Assembly (NCBI GenBank): GCA_943736015.1
Contig: OX031056.1
Location: 68,537,277-68,601,276 of the forward strand
Source of the DNA: Tridacna crocea
Taxonomy: Eukaryota > Mollusca > Bivalvia > Cardiida > Cardiidae
Length of the DNA: 64,000 nt
Direction of reading: 5' to 3'
Shown here: piece after piece, positions 41,261-52,911 of the stretch
Layout: each line of letters begins with the position of its first letter
Position numbering within the stretch: position 1 is the first letter of the stretch
Made by a program: the position numbers and the translations under genes
The notes under the pieces: model-generated
The model's input: the letters and a program-made list of their open reading frames with translations, nothing else
Databases searched by the model: none
Told to the model about the DNA's origin: nothing

Positions 41261-41796
41261 AGGACGATAATTTTTTTTTTTTAATCTTACAAACTTAGAT
41301 CCACCGGTGTGTCAAATCAGTTGTCATCATTCATGGGCGCAGCCATTTTTGTTAAAATGGTGTAAGATTCTGATAAGTAAAGAAACTCGAAAAAAATAGT
41401 TCTATTCTATACAGGTAAATTCATCAGTTTGAATGCACCTATAATGCATTCAGAATCACATTTCCTTTGTCTATTTTATAATGTTACACATGAAACATTT
41501 AAACAGTAAAATAACATGTTTTCCTCGGTTTGACAAGACTCTTGTCATTTAGCCCATTGCAGAGATGGTGAGAGTAACGAAGGACAACTCTGCTCGGAGA
41601 TTGATTCAAAAGCTACGTTTCTGTTAGGGTTCAATTTCAACCATCAGCAGTGACAAAGAGAGAGTAATGAATCTTGTAATGACTATTGACTATCTTTGGA
41701 AAGAATTTTGCCGAACTTTGGCTTAAACCTAAAACTGCAGGATGACTATAACTGTGCGAGGCCATCATGCTACCACAACAAGGCAAAGAATGAATA
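41261..41796. other. Nothing identified
   Basis: No repeats or supported frames. Confidence 0.45.
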
Positions 41797-42145
41797 TTAA
41801 AGGTGGCACTTCAGATTTTGGGATGAAAACTTTACAAAAATTCAAAAAGAAAAATCACCCTTACACCCCCAAAGCCTTTTAACTTACATTCATAAAACCC
41901 CTGTAGTCGAAAAGCATCCGATAACAAGAGAAATTAGAGATATACTACGGCCCAGGCCTGGTGCGAAATCTGAAAATACATTAAGAGGCTACGTAGCCTT
42001 TTAAGGGAACACCATAAAAAGGATCGTAATTTTATGATTCTCAGTAATCATTGATGATTTGTATTGTTTTCTTCATGTAAATTTCAGTGATATATATAGT
42101 TTTTTGATTTCATGAGATGTGAAACATCTAACTACCCACCTTTAA
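41797..42145 (+). mobile_element. Family J element with internal deletion, 349 bp
   Basis: TTAAAGGTGGCACTTCAGA at the left, CTACCCACCTTTAA at the right. The middle 200 bp present at 8733 are missing between GAGATATACTAC and GCGAAATCTGAAAAT. Confidence 0.88.
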
Positions 42146-42444
42146 CGATTGGATTCGTAAGGGTAATTTTGTGAGAATAAATTTCTCACGCCCATGACTA
42201 CAAAAAGCAGCATTTTATTATTTTAAAACTCAATTCATCATTGATCAATAGATATAAAGAAGCTTTGAACGTACAGAAGAAAGTCGATTACAGAATTCAA
42301 TTATAAAACGATTCGAAGTATCGGTTTATCTATGAAAATTGGCTGCGAAGAAACTCACGAGGTAGTAGAAGTGCTACCTGCACACAGCTGCTGCTCTTTT
42401 TTTATTTAAATTCTTGAGCTTCTTGGAGAGACTTAGCGGTCTTT

Positions 42445-42513
42445 TGCGGACAGTGTAGATCAAGATCAGACTGCACAGAACGTGCAGTCTGATCTTGGAT
42501 CTACAGTGTCCGA
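42445..42513. mobile_element. Family E palindrome, near-perfect
   Basis: GCGGACAGTGTAGATCAAGA, TCAGACTGCACAGAACGTGC and complement to CAGTGTCCG. Confidence 0.9.
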
Positions 42514-42612
42514 GAAGGAGATATTAACACATTTTTTGAAAAAGCAATATTTAAGATTTTACTATTGAACTGAAAAAATAAAAATAAATAAAAATTTAAT
42601 AATTTAGCACAT

Positions 42613-42853
42613 TAACCTTTAACAAACAATCCCTGGTTTTTGATGACCCTGAGGCAGCTGAGATAGAAGCCTTTTGAAAACATTGTTGGAAAAGGAGAAA
42701 ATGTCGGTAACTAGCAATTTCGCCTCTTTCGCCAATTTTTTTTTTTTTACTCCGCTGGAATCAAATTTCAATTTTTTGAGTATCGTTTATTTTGTCTGTA
42801 AGTGCTTTCAATTTGATCTAGTCTAAAATTTTGTCGTTTGGTAAAGATTTAAC
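42613..42853 (+). mobile_element. Family A MITE, worn hairpin
   Basis: TTAACCTTTAACAAACAATC at the left, GTTTGGTAAAGATTTAA at the right, shared with the next copy. The right stem has decayed (ATTTCGCCTCTTTCGCC). Confidence 0.85.
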
Positions 42854-43083
42854 CCTTTACCACAAAATGACGACTTTTTACACCATTGACGAAGAAGCCT
42901 CATTTTGAAAACATTGTTAGAAAAGGAGAAAATGTTGGAAAAACCAACATTTTCTCCTTTTCTCACAATGTTTTCAATCCTGTCAAGATCAAATTCCATT
43001 ATATGGGTGACATTTAAATTGTCGTCTGCAAATGCTTTCAATTTCGACAAGTCTAAAATTTTATCGTTTGGTAAACAGTTGAC
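42850..43083 (+). mobile_element. Family A MITE with altered apex
   Basis: Shares TTAA with the previous copy. The apex stem has matched changes (AATGTTGG and CCAACATT) around AAAAA. The right end is TTGGTAAACAGTTGA. Confidence 0.88.
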
Positions 43084-43275
43084 GGTAAATTAAATATAGT
43101 AAAAAAAACTGCAATCGAATATCAAACAAAAACGAAAATTTGCCTGGAATGTGCAGTCTAAACTTGTATGTATATAGCCGTTAAGTAAGGTCTACAAGAT
43201 TTTTTTTTAATGTCGGTGAGATGCTTTTTTCAGCTAAAGGAAAAGCTTGGATGCTGGATGTTCAAAATACGTGCA

Positions 43276-43513
43276 TTAACCCTTTACCATACAATGCCGA
43301 CTTTTGACTGTCATGAAAAAAAGAAGAAAAAAACTTTTGAAATCATTTTGGGAAAAGAAGAAAATGCTGGTAACCAGCATTTTCTCCTTTTCCCACAATG
43401 TTTTCTACTCTATCAAAGAAAAATTACACCATATGAGCCACTCTGAAATTGTCGTCTGCAAATGCTTTCAATTTGGACAAGGCTAAAATTTTTGTTGTCT
43501 GGTAAAGGGTTAA
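43276..43513 (+). mobile_element. Family A hairpin MITE, complete
   Basis: TTAACCCTTTACCATACAAT at the left, TGGTAAAGGGTTAA at the right, with extra adenines before the hairpin. Confidence 0.9.
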
Positions 43514-43628
43514 GTCTGATATTTTATAAAAAATCCAAACTCTCGAATAGTAAAATATATGTTTAAAATAGAAAATTGTTAAGGTAACCCGTTGTTAAGA
43601 ATAATATATTTCATTGATTTTTTTTTTC

Positions 43629-43851
43629 TTAACCTTTTACCAAACAACAAAATTTTAGACTGGTCCAATTTGTAGATGACAAAAAGCACTCGCAGACGAC
43701 AAAATAAACGTAACTCAAAAATTGATATTTGTTTCCAGCAGGGTAGAAAACATTGTGCTGGTAACCAGTATTTTCTCCTTTGCCTACAATGTTTACAAAA
43801 GGCTTCTATCTCAGGGTTATAAAAACCAGGGATTGTTTGGTAAGCGTAAAA
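43629..43851 (-). mobile_element. Family A MITE, inverted
   Basis: TTAACCTTTTACCAAACAAC at the left. One stem has lost its GGGAAAAGGAG segment. The right end is TTGTTTGGTAAGCG. Confidence 0.82.
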
Positions 43852-43855
43852 GGTC

Positions 43856-44111
43856 TATACAGTCAGACATAAGCATCACCAAAACTGGCCAGCAATAGCC
43901 CATGTGCTTAGACCAGCATTACTCATGCCCACAATTTGCCTTTTCTGGGATTCGGAAAGTTTTCTCGTAGCCTTCTTTTCATTCGGCTCATAAAGCAGCC
44001 TGTTACTTGACTAGTGGGTCCGTGCATAGCTTGAAAATATACCAAATAAAAGGTTATAAAAAATATGACTAAATTTGTTCAGGTGATGCTTAACTTATGT
44101 CTGACTGTATA
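43856..44111. mobile_element. Tc1/mariner-like MITE, 256 bp
   Basis: TATACAGTCAGACATAAGCA at the left and TTATGTCTGACTGTATA at the right, with the inner repeat CATCACC/GGTGATG. The TA-flanked CAGT ends fit Tc1/mariner. No transposase remains. Confidence 0.82.
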
Positions 44112-45428
44112 TAAAATGGCACATTATTTTACCTAGATATGAAATGAACGCATACTTTAGTTTTAGTTGAATGTTTGCGTGAAGCAGCATTCTCATCCAA
44201 TTATCGCATTCTGTAAACGTATTAAATCTTAATCAGTGTTGATTATCTGATATTTCAGTCAGAAAAAATAGATTAAATTAAATAAATATAAATCTGTCAC
44301 ATAAATGCATGATAAATTTGAAAAATTGTTTACAATAAGTTATCAGAAAAAAATAGTAAAAAAAATAGTATTTTGAAAAAAAGACAAAAAAGAAGAATTC
44401 TATTTCTGTAACATTTTTATATTTAAGATTAATTTTTGGTGTAACAGAAATTTTCCCCTCAAATAGAAAAAATATTTATATATATATTTCAAGAGATTTT
44501 TTTTATATACATGTTAACAGTTTAGCCTCCGTAAAATAGGGAATGAAAGCTAAAACAAAGAGCAATTCTTTGTTCAATCAAAATTATCCTAAACATACAA
44601 AGTGGGGGAAAAAGGGGGTCGCATTTGTCAAAAAAAGATTCGTAGAAAATGTCTTACCTGTCCGATTGCGTGTCATGCACGTTGTTATGAATTGTGTCCG
44701 CGAAATGTACATGATTGTTAACTCTCTCTGATTGGTGAATATTATTACGCATCCTGTCACTTGTTTAATTCAAAATAAGTTTGCTCTATAAAGTCTAGTT
44801 TACTTTGTCAACCAAGTGATTCAATTAGAATTATTCCGCTTACTAACTGTCCTACTTTTTTCCCATCATCGACTATCACCAATTTCCGCCTAAAAGCAGG
44901 ACAATATTTTTCCCTGGATCGGGAACTACTTCTTTGCCGCTCCACAAGTTGCGCAGTAATCGGAAAATATTTGATTAAAACTGATGAGGTAGGGACTCTT
45001 TATGACCTACAGTTATGATTAGCAAATGAAATTAAACAAACTTATCGAGCCGGCCCATTAATCAAACGATGATCGATCACGCACGTTCTGTCGTCACCCC
45101 AGCATGTTGTGGCAAGGACCTCGAGATTTCCTTATAAATGTATCAGATCGATTATGTAAGGTCTAGAGACGTTGCCTCGCTTGAACATGAAAGTAAACAT
45201 CCGGACAGTTCAGCTTCCTAGTAAACAACTCGTACAGTTACAGTTATTTCCCTTTGCTCGAAATTGTTATTAACTAGTTATATATGACACTGACTGCTAT
45301 GTCCATGTTCCGCCGGCTCACAGACGTTATGAATAGCATAACATCTTTGCATCTTTGAATAATGAGTTTGCAGCAGATTATCGGAGAAAAAAACCTTTAA
45401 GACAGTGATAGTCATCGTAGAAATAAAG
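44112..45428. other. 1.3 kb without recognised features
   Basis: AT-rich, with adenine runs at 44340-44400. No supported frame or repeat. Confidence 0.45.
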
Positions 45429-45561
45429 AATCTTACACGAGTGTTTATGTATTATCATTTTTATCAAACGAGTTAACCAAAATTGTGTGAAGCAAGCCTT
45501 GGCGAATTTTAGTCGATGGGCTTTATAAAAATGATAATACATAATCGCGAATGTGAGATTT
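45429..45561. mobile_element. 133-bp TIR element next to family Q
   Basis: TCTTACACGAGTGTTTATGT, ATTATCATTTTTAT and an inverted partner ending GTGAGATTTTATTTCAT. Confidence 0.6.
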
Positions 45562-46020
45562 TATTTCATATATACTTTCCGGTAGGATATCGAAAAATAG
45601 CAGTGAAAATATTTTTCGATTTTACACTGGAACCACCAGTGAAAATACCGATTTTCACGTTCTTGTTGCCTAGGTAAATTGCGCGTGCCTAACAACCAGA
45701 TGGGAAATATGACGTCATGTACTGTATATTTCTCGCGCTTGACGTAACGTTGCTATGCGGAAGGGGTACGCCACGGGGAATGAGGGAAAAGAACTGTACT
45801 GAATTTTGATAAAGCTCCTCCAAGAAAGGGTTAAAAGCATAAAATAAATAGAATATTTGTTTTTTTCGGTGTAAGATCGAAATTTATTTCATCGAGTGAA
45901 CACCATCGGTAATATTTTCACGAGTGGCGCAGCACTCGTGAAAATATTACCGATGGTGTTCACTCGATGAAATAAATTTCGATCTTACACCGAAAAACAC
46001 AAATATCCTCTATCTATTAC
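45562..46020 (-). mobile_element. Family Q hairpin element, inverted
   Basis: Starts CTTTCCGGTAGGATATCG, contains ATGACGTCATGTACTG, and ends with the long palindrome GTGTAAGATCGAAATTTATT and complement. Confidence 0.88.
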
Positions 46021-46689
46021 ATAAAACGAGAGACAGAAAAATATCTTGTATCATCACCTCAAGCCTACATATACCTTTCACGAGTCCAGGCTTACTGGTG
46101 TAGTTTCGTTTCATATGTCTACATACATTTATAAGGAAATAGGTCTTTGATATTTACATCGAAGGAAGGACGAAATATTTATAGAGGGGTTAAGTCCAAT
46201 TACTTTGGTAATAATAGTGATTTTAATAAACTTTCGCCCCATTTCCTTTTTATATTAATCAAACATGAAATTCAAAAACTTTTCAAGCGTATACATGTAT
46301 ACGTCTTAGCAACAGTGACGTCATTTTCCCCCGAAACGACATAAGAGTACAAATTCCCGCACAAACTGTGGTTGGTTTCTCTGGCTTCACGTGCTCATGA
46401 CTAAAAAACTGATCAGAACCGGGATCCAAAAACTGTAATACACCAGTGTATTATCAAAAATAATTCATGGGTTTACAGGTAATACACTACCAGATGAGGT
46501 TTTATATGATAATAAGGTTTAATACATTGAGGAAGTGAAGGCATTGTGTGTGAAGAAAAACTGCTCGTTTTGAACTACATCTCTATCAAATTTTGTTTAC
46601 AAAAGTTATCCGCTGTAAACAAAAGAAAATAACTTGCCTTTAACAATTGCCCACCAAAAAGTTATAGTTCATGCAACTAACTTAAAATG
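46021..46689. other. Nothing identified
   Basis: No supported frame; AT-rich. Confidence 0.45.
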
Positions 46690-46825
46690 TTCAAAGTCGA
46701 ACTAAGTCATGCATTAATCCTTGTGCTGCTATTCGCGATCCAAAGACCTTTTGCGGACAGTGTAGATCAAGATCAGACTGCACAGAACGTGCAGTCTGAT
46801 CTTGAATCTACACTGTCCGTTAAGG
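46690..46825. mobile_element. Family E element with long left arm
   Basis: CATTAATCCTTGTGCTGC, CAAAGACCTTTTGCGGACAG, then the near-perfect core palindrome to ACACTGTCCG. Confidence 0.88.
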
Positions 46826-46971
46826 AGGAGTTTATCCCGAAAAAATAAGTTTGAAATAGCAAAATATAGGGTGGTTTTTTTTTTTACAATCAGCTTGTAA
46901 AGTTTGATTTCACTTATTTAGAAGAACAACGGATAACTCTATGCCAAACGGCGTTTTTGACTCGTCCAAAT

Positions 46972-47201
46972 TTAACCCTCTACCAGACGACAAAACTTTA
47001 GCCCTGTCCAAATTGAAAGCATTGGCAGACGACAATTTCAGTGTGGCTCAAATGGTGCAATTGTCTATTGATAGGATAGAAAACATTGTGGGAAAAGGAG
47101 AAAATGCTGGTTACCAGCATTTTCTCCTTTTGCCAATAATGTTTTCAAAAGGCTTCTTTACAAGGGTTGTCGAAAGTCGTCATTGTGTGGGAAAGGGTTA
47201 A
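46972..47201 (-). mobile_element. Family A hairpin MITE, inverted, complete
   Basis: TTAACCCTCTACCAGACGAC at the left, GTGGGAAAGGGTTAA at the right. A short extra A right-end piece precedes it (46930-46971). Confidence 0.9.
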
Positions 47202-47214
47202 AACAAAAAAAAAA

Positions 47215-47365
47215 ATTAAAAAAAGAAAGAACATTTGCAGACGACAATTTATGTGTGTCTCAAACGATGGAATTTGTCTGTGACGGGGCAGAAAGCTTTG
47301 TGAGAAGAGGAGAAAATACTGGGTCGCAGCTTTTTCTTCTTGTTCCACAGTAGTCTTCCACCAAG
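47215..47365 (-). mobile_element. Decayed family A copy, inverted
   Basis: ACATTTGCAGACGACAATTT, then GTGAGAAGAGGAGAAAATAC with a damaged apex. Confidence 0.65.
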
Positions 47366-47369
47366 GAGT

Positions 47370-48064
47370 GGTTTGGTATGTGGCATCTCCTATTGGACCT
47401 CTACCAAGTTTGTTTAAATCATGCCGGTGGGGTCAAAACTGGCCCCGCCCCGGGGGTCACAAGTTCGAACATAGGAACAAAGAAAGAAAATTTTAAAACT
47501 CTTCTTCTCTAAAACTAGAAGGCATAGAGCTATGATATTTTGCATGTAGCAATTCCTAGTGGACCTCTACCAAGTTTGTTCATATTATGCCCTTGTGGTC
47601 AAAACTGGCCCTGCCTCGGGGGGGTCACAGGTTCGAACATAGCAACATAGAAGGAAAATTTTAAATTTCTTTTTCTCTTAAACGGGAAGGTGTAGAGTTT
47701 TGATATTTGGTATGTAGCATCTTTGAGTGGACCTCTACCAAATTTGTTCCAAGGATGCTGTTTTTGTTAAAACTGACCCAGCCCAAGGACCACAAGTTCG
47801 AACATAGGACAAAGAAGGAAAATTTAAAAATCTTCTTTGAAACTGGAAGGTGTAGAGCTTTGATATTTGATTGCCCTATGTCCGGCGTCTGCCGCCCGTC
47901 AACAATTTCTTTAAACATCTTCTTCTCCTAACCCACTGGGCCAATTTTGATGAAACATTGCAGGGATGTTCCTTGGGTGAAGATTTACCAAAGTTGCTCA
48001 AAGAATTGAATTGTACTCATAAGCTATAGTCTATGGTGAGCGTTCCAGGGCCAATGGCCCTCTA
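47370..48064. repeat. Family K' tandem array, about 167-bp units
   Basis: GGACCTCTACCAAGTTTGTT starts at 47395, 47561 and 47729 (as GGACCTCTACCAAATTTG). Each unit has AAAACTG(G/A)CC, CACA(A/G)GTTCGAACATAG and AGGTGTAGAGC. A terminal part with GTCCGGCGTCTGCCG resembles the end of family K at 10400. Overlapping frames are repeat artefacts. Confidence 0.85.
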
Positions 48065-48370
48065 GTTTATTGTCTACAACGAACTTGGTGGGGGATGGCA
48101 TGCGTGAAAGAATATGCGGAAGAAACTTCCTCGGGATTAAAGAGAACAAACGTTAATGAAACAAGGTAATTATCTAAACAACTGATAATAAAATCTATAT
48201 GATTCATAAAGCCTAAACGTTCCAAAGAAATCACGAGCATCACTTTATCAACTGCAAATAAAATTGATACGTATAGTTTAAATACAGATAAGAAATAGGG
48301 CAAAGATCAAAGAACCAGTGGTACTTTAAAGTACGGATGGCTTTCTGCGTAGATTTCAAAGTCATGTACT

Positions 48371-48580
48371 TTAACGCTTTACCAAACAACAAAATTTTAG
48401 ACATGTCCAAACTGACAGCATTGGCAGATAACAAATTAAATGTTATTTCAAATTTGAAGTTTGTTTTGGGAAGGTAGAAAACATTGTGAGAAAAGGAGAA
48501 AATGCTGGTAACCAGCATTTTCTCCTTTTCTCACAAAGTTTTAAAAGGCTTCTTCTTCAGGACCATGAAAACCAGGGATT
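48371..48580 (-). mobile_element. Family A hairpin MITE, inverted
   Basis: TTAACGCTTTACCAAACAAC at the left. Stems have matched changes (GTGAGAAAAGG and CCTTTTCTCAC). The right end is fused to the next copy at GGGATTGACTCATTACC. Confidence 0.88.
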
Positions 48581-48808
48581 GACTCATTACCAAACGACAA
48601 AATTTTAGGTTTGTCTGAATCGAAAGCATTTGCAAACGACAAAATAAAAGTCACTGAAAATGTGAAATTTGTTTTGTGAAGGGTAGAAAATATTGTGGGA
48701 AAAGGAGAAAATGCTGGTTACCAGCATTTTCTCCTTTTCTCACAAAGTTTTCAAAAAGGCTTCTTCCTCAAGATCGTGAAAAACAGGGATTGCTTGGTAA
48801 GGGATTAA
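48579..48808 (-). mobile_element. Family A hairpin MITE, inverted, in tandem
   Basis: Begins GACTCATTACCAAACGAC, apex CTGGTTACCAG, and ends TTGGTAAGGGATTAA. Confidence 0.88.
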
Positions 48809-48902
48809 AGGGGCACGTAAATAGAATTCCTTTCTTTGAGTTCTTTTGCTTTTTAGAAATTACTAACATTTAAAAAGTCTTTCATTAATATAGTTGGATA
48901 TA

Positions 48903-48966
48903 CGGTCAGTGTGGATAAAATCAGGTTGCACAACACTTGCAGCTTGTTCTTGATCTACATTGTCCT
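48903..48966. mobile_element. Family E palindrome, worn
   Basis: GGTCAGTGTGGATAAAATCAG, CACTTGCAG, TTGATCTACATTGTCC. Confidence 0.65.
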
Positions 48967-49094
48967 CTTTTCCGAATCACCGTATTCTAGACATAATCAA
49001 CCATGAAATTGCATATATTAGGTTTTTAAAAACTTTTATCTCAAACGCTAACGAATGTCAGATTCTTTGTATCACATAATACTATTTGCACAAA

Positions 49095-49273
49095 TACAGT
49101 TAAACCTGTGTTAGAGACCACCTGTATTAAGAGACCAATGGTCTGGTACAACAAGCCTTCTTACATTAACCTAATATAACCTGTATTCAAGGACCACCTG
49201 CTGTAAGAGACCAATGTAAGAGACCAAATTCAGTACTTCCCTTGAGTGGTCTCTGAATACAGGTTGTACTGTA
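49095..49273. mobile_element. Tc1/mariner-like MITE, 179 bp
   Basis: TACAGTTAAACCTGTGTTAG and GAGACCACC at the left, complementary GTGGTCTCTGAATACAGG and TTGTACTGTA at the right; TA-flanked. The GAGACCA motif recurs internally. Confidence 0.75.
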
Positions 49274-49738
49274 TACATATGTACATGTATATAATAGATC
49301 GGAAGATGCAAAACCATCAATATTATGCAAGAGTGGCTATATCAACAAAACCCTTTTATTTCCAAGAAATACGTAGAAATTGACCTCACACAGTTGTTAT
49401 ATATAATATATAAACGTGTAACGTTATAAGATGAGAAAATCAGTAATGGGTATATTAGACTGAAAACAAGGGAGGTCATTTGAGAAATAGAGTTTATTTC
49501 ATCAGCTTGTGGTTAATATGGGCAAATATTTGCCTAAAAAGGGAAAGTTATGCGAAAATAACGAGTTTCTTCTGTTTCTCTTCCACCACCATGGACACCT
49601 ACTTTTCTTTTCAAGACACTGACTTTCTTTTTTTCTTTTACACATAAACAGAGCCGAAACATAACAAAGCATTGGGAGAAATTTGCTGTTCTTTTTTCAT
49701 TTTATATCTTGTAAGGACTTTTGGCCGTTACGGGTATC
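49274..49738. other. Nothing identified
   Basis: No supported feature. Confidence 0.45.
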
Positions 49739-49962
49739 CAAGGGCGTATTCCTTTCCCCTGTTCTGGCGCAATGTTCTGTGTTCTGGAATGCTGTTTTGG
49801 AATGTGCGAAAGGAATATTTCAGAACACAATACACTTTTCCCGAAGTATGATCTGAATGGAGCATGTTCGGAGCATTTTTCTAACCATATCGAAATGAAA
49901 GTGCATTGGCGTGATGGCTGTTGCAAGAGCTACTGTCTTAGCTGTGTTAGGACATGATTATC

Positions 49963-49998
<36 letters not shown>

Positions 49999-50253
49999 AC
50001 GAGTCTGCTATGCACCTATTTATGGCATTCATATTGTAAAAAAGAACATTTGCAAATTTTGCCATGAAGAATTGTCCGTCTTTCAGCCATCTTGTATCAC
50101 CTAGCAACCATTCACCAGGTGCGCTACACCTCGATTGAATTACAACAATCAGAACATGTTCTGAAGAACACGGCACAGTGTCCCGAAATACTCCATTGAC
50201 CTAGAACATGTTCGGAGTGTTCAGAGTAGCGAAAGGAATATGCCCCAAGACTC
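49739..50253. mobile_element. TIR element with GTATTCCTTTC ends, about 515 bp
   Basis: CAAGGGCGTATTCCTTTC at the left, GAAAGGAATATGCCCCAAG at the right. An (AG)n run lies in the middle. A 78-codon Cys-rich frame (49721-49957) runs in from the flank and I treat it as chance. Confidence 0.65.
49969..49993. repeat. (AG)n microsatellite
   Basis: About 12 units inside the preceding element. Confidence 0.9.
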
Positions 50254-50661
50254 TTGGCGTGAACAACTAAGTTCCTTGAAGTCTACTTTATGTACATTCT
50301 GGGAACCCAGTTTTAAGCATTACGTTACTCTCCATGCATTACGATTATCGATTACAGAATTAATCGAAACTGGGTCAACGAGGATGCTTTACATAATGCA
50401 CCTTTTGTTTTACATGTTTCAGTTTTGCTGGCAAGCTGTGCACGAAAAAGTAGAATTCTAATCAATTTAGATGTTTATTACTATCACTTCATTTATGTTT
50501 ATCAAAATTTTAGCTCGTTGAAAAATAGAAAAAAGAGTTTCTCGTCCAGGAGAAAAGACCAATACGTACATTGCAAATGCTTGGAAATCTTAACCAGTAT
50601 AACACATATTTTCGCACAGTGTAGATCAAGATCAGACTACTCTGTCATCAAAAGCACCAAA

Positions 50662-50743
50662 CTGTCGTTTGTTAACTTCGAAAACCTCGTAACTACAGCT
50701 TGTTATAAGCTGTAAATACGAGGTTTTCGAAGTAAACCGACGA
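50662..50743. mobile_element. Family C palindrome next to a family E half-site
   Basis: CTGTCGTTTGTTAACTTCG, AAAACCTCGTAACTACAGC and complement to AAACCGACGA, then TA. A family E half-palindrome (AGTGTAGATCAAGATCAGAC) lies at 50614-50640. Confidence 0.8.
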
Positions 50744-50745
50744 TA

Positions 50746-51189
50746 CATCCCTAGGCAAAGTCAAGGTTAACTCAATCTTTGCTTACATAGACTGGCAATC
50801 GAAATTAACTAATTACTGTACGTCATCACTGTAAATAAGACAGAGTACCCGTCTATTGATTTTTGCCACTTCAACTTATTGCCTCCCGCAACGACGTAAA
50901 CATGAACATTGTGCAGCGCATCTCTTTAGAAACGATGTAGCAAGAAAGAAAAATGCTCATGACGAGTGCTTTCTCCTTTCAATCATAAGCGAACACGACT
51001 GCTGCAAATTTTTAGAGGAGCTGGGAATTGAGAGAACCATCGTTTCTTTATTCAAGAAAATTCACGAAATCTGTAACAAGGTCATGAAATAACTTGTTTC
51101 AGATGTCTGCTAAATGGGTAACCTTTCCCACCGCCAAATACATAAACTCGAGACCTCTTTCCTGGAGTGAAAAATACAATCTACCGAAA
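50746..51189. other. Mostly unassigned; possible decayed A/B hairpin
   Basis: AAAATGCTCATGACGAGTGC with TTTCTCCTTTCAATC near 50950 recalls a B-type hairpin. The 78-codon frame here is likely incidental. Confidence 0.35.
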
Positions 51190-51662
51190 TTCATAGGGGA
51201 TATTTGTCTTTTTCGGTGAAAGATCGAAATTTATTTCATCGAGTGAACACCATCGGTAATATTTTCACGAGTGACGCAGCCACGAGTGAAAATATTACCG
51301 ATGGTGTTCTCGAGATGAAATAAATTTCGATCTTTCACCGAAAAAATACAAATACTCTATTTATTTCACGCTTTTAACCCTTTCTGTGAGGAGCTTTATC
51401 AAAATCCAGTGCAGCTCTTTTCCGTTATTCCCCGTGTCGTACCCCTCTCGCATAGCAACGCATTACAATAGATATACGTCAAGCGCGAGAAATATAAGTT
51501 ACAGTATATGACGTCATATTTTCCATCTGGTTGTGAGGCACGCGCAATTTACCTAGGCAGCAAGAACGTGAAAATCGGTATTTTCACTGGTGGTACCAGT
51601 CTAAGATCGAAAAATATTTTCACTGCTATTTCTCGATATCCTACCGGAAAGCATGAAATAAA
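51190..51662 (+). mobile_element. Family Q hairpin element
   Basis: CGGTGAAAGATCGAAATTTA palindrome, apex TCACGAGTGACGCAGCC, tail with ATGACGTCATATTTTCC, end CTACCGGAAAGCATGAAAT. Confidence 0.9.
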
Positions 51663-51842
51663 AAAAAGGATAGTTAACTCAAACGGACGATATAAATAGA
51701 CCCAGATCATGCTGCAACTTCTGTGCAGTTTAATCTGAATCCATAGCATCACCAAAGACCCGCCTGTTCGCCTGACAATTAGCACAACGCAACATTCAGT
51801 GCAAGATTGAGCCATGCTCTGGAAAAGGGGGACTTAATGCAT

Positions 51843-51912
51843 CTGCGAAAAGTTTCGGCCCAGGTCAGCCTGCGCGGTCTGCGCAGGCTGACCTGGGCCG
51901 AAACTTTTCGCT
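51843..51912. mobile_element. Family F' palindrome
   Basis: GCGAAAAGTTTCGGCCCAGG, TCAGCCTGCGCGGTCTGCGC and an exact complement, 70 bp. Confidence 0.9.
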
Positions 51913-52212
51913 ATTGATCAATTTTGTGTATGTCCAAGGATAGGTCTACCTTATGATTTAGGCGATTGTTTAAAAAAAAAGTGGCTGTTATTGATCAACA
52001 ATTATCTGATGATTTCACTAGGTAAAATATATTATGGTGGTATTCTAGTCCCCTCTTGCCAGGGCAAGGTCGAAGTTCTGTTGTTGATTTTCTTGGCTTT
52101 TTACAATAGATTTATGCTTTTGATGCATCTTTTGGCACGCTGTTAATAAGCAAGCTGAGCTGAACTGACGAAATTTAACCTATAAAGCATCTTTCACTAA
52201 GTAATACAGTTA

Positions 52213-52286
52213 CCTTTGTGGCCAGTGTGGATTAAGATCTGGCTGCACAAAACGTACAGCCTGATCTTTGATCTGCTCTATCCGCT
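52213..52286. mobile_element. Family E palindrome, worn
   Basis: GTGGCCAGTGTGGATTAAGA, CTGGCTGCACAAAACG, then TTTGATCTGCTCTATCCG. Confidence 0.7.
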
Positions 52287-52777
52287 TTTGGAGAAATACC
52301 AAAGACGAAAGCAAGTATGACATTTCAGTTATTTTCAGTTGCATTTCTAAGATGAACACATAAAATATGTTTATTCGGCGCTCTAAGGGTGACACATGGC
52401 AACTGAATGGAATGTGTGTTCATTAACTTCTGCTTAGCTAGGTGGCATATTTCAAATGCATACCTATCTGGTTTCGGTATTCTGGGGGTACAGAACCGGA
52501 CTACTTTTCAAAACGACAACTATTACTTCAATTTTCCAAATAAACGTTCATATATTCAGTTCTTGTCATCTAGCATGTAACCTAAGCAACCGTCATTTAT
52601 ATAAAAGAGCCAACATAGTCTTCTGTAATAGCTTCGGTATCGTGCCCTGTTGGTATTTATACTGGACAGGGTAATGATACCGCATGGCAGACAGGTCTAA
52701 TCTTCGAACAAAAAATGTTTGAAATTGAAGGCATGTGCTTTATCTAAAAAAGAAATGTAAGCCAGCTATCACAGAAG
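52287..52777. other. Nothing identified
   Basis: No supported feature. Confidence 0.45.
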
Positions 52778-52882
52778 CTTAAAGCTACATCATCCAGATT
52801 TCATATGGAAATGCAAAAAAAAAAAAAAATCGGCTTAAAGCCACACCATCCAAATATCTTATGGAACTGCTAAAAAAAAAAG
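52778..52882. repeat. Tandem duplication, about 52-bp units
   Basis: GCTTAAAGCTACATCATCCA and GCTTAAAGCCACACCATCCA start two units, each followed by ATATGGAA-like sequence and an adenine run. Confidence 0.75.
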
Positions 52883-52911
52883 AACCTTGAAGCTTTAAAA
52901 ACAAACAACAC

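Noticed and set aside
49721-49957. Cys-rich 78-codon frame resembling a small secreted peptide
   Set aside because: Overlaps the end of a TIR element, has no signal sequence, and the opposite strand is equally open.
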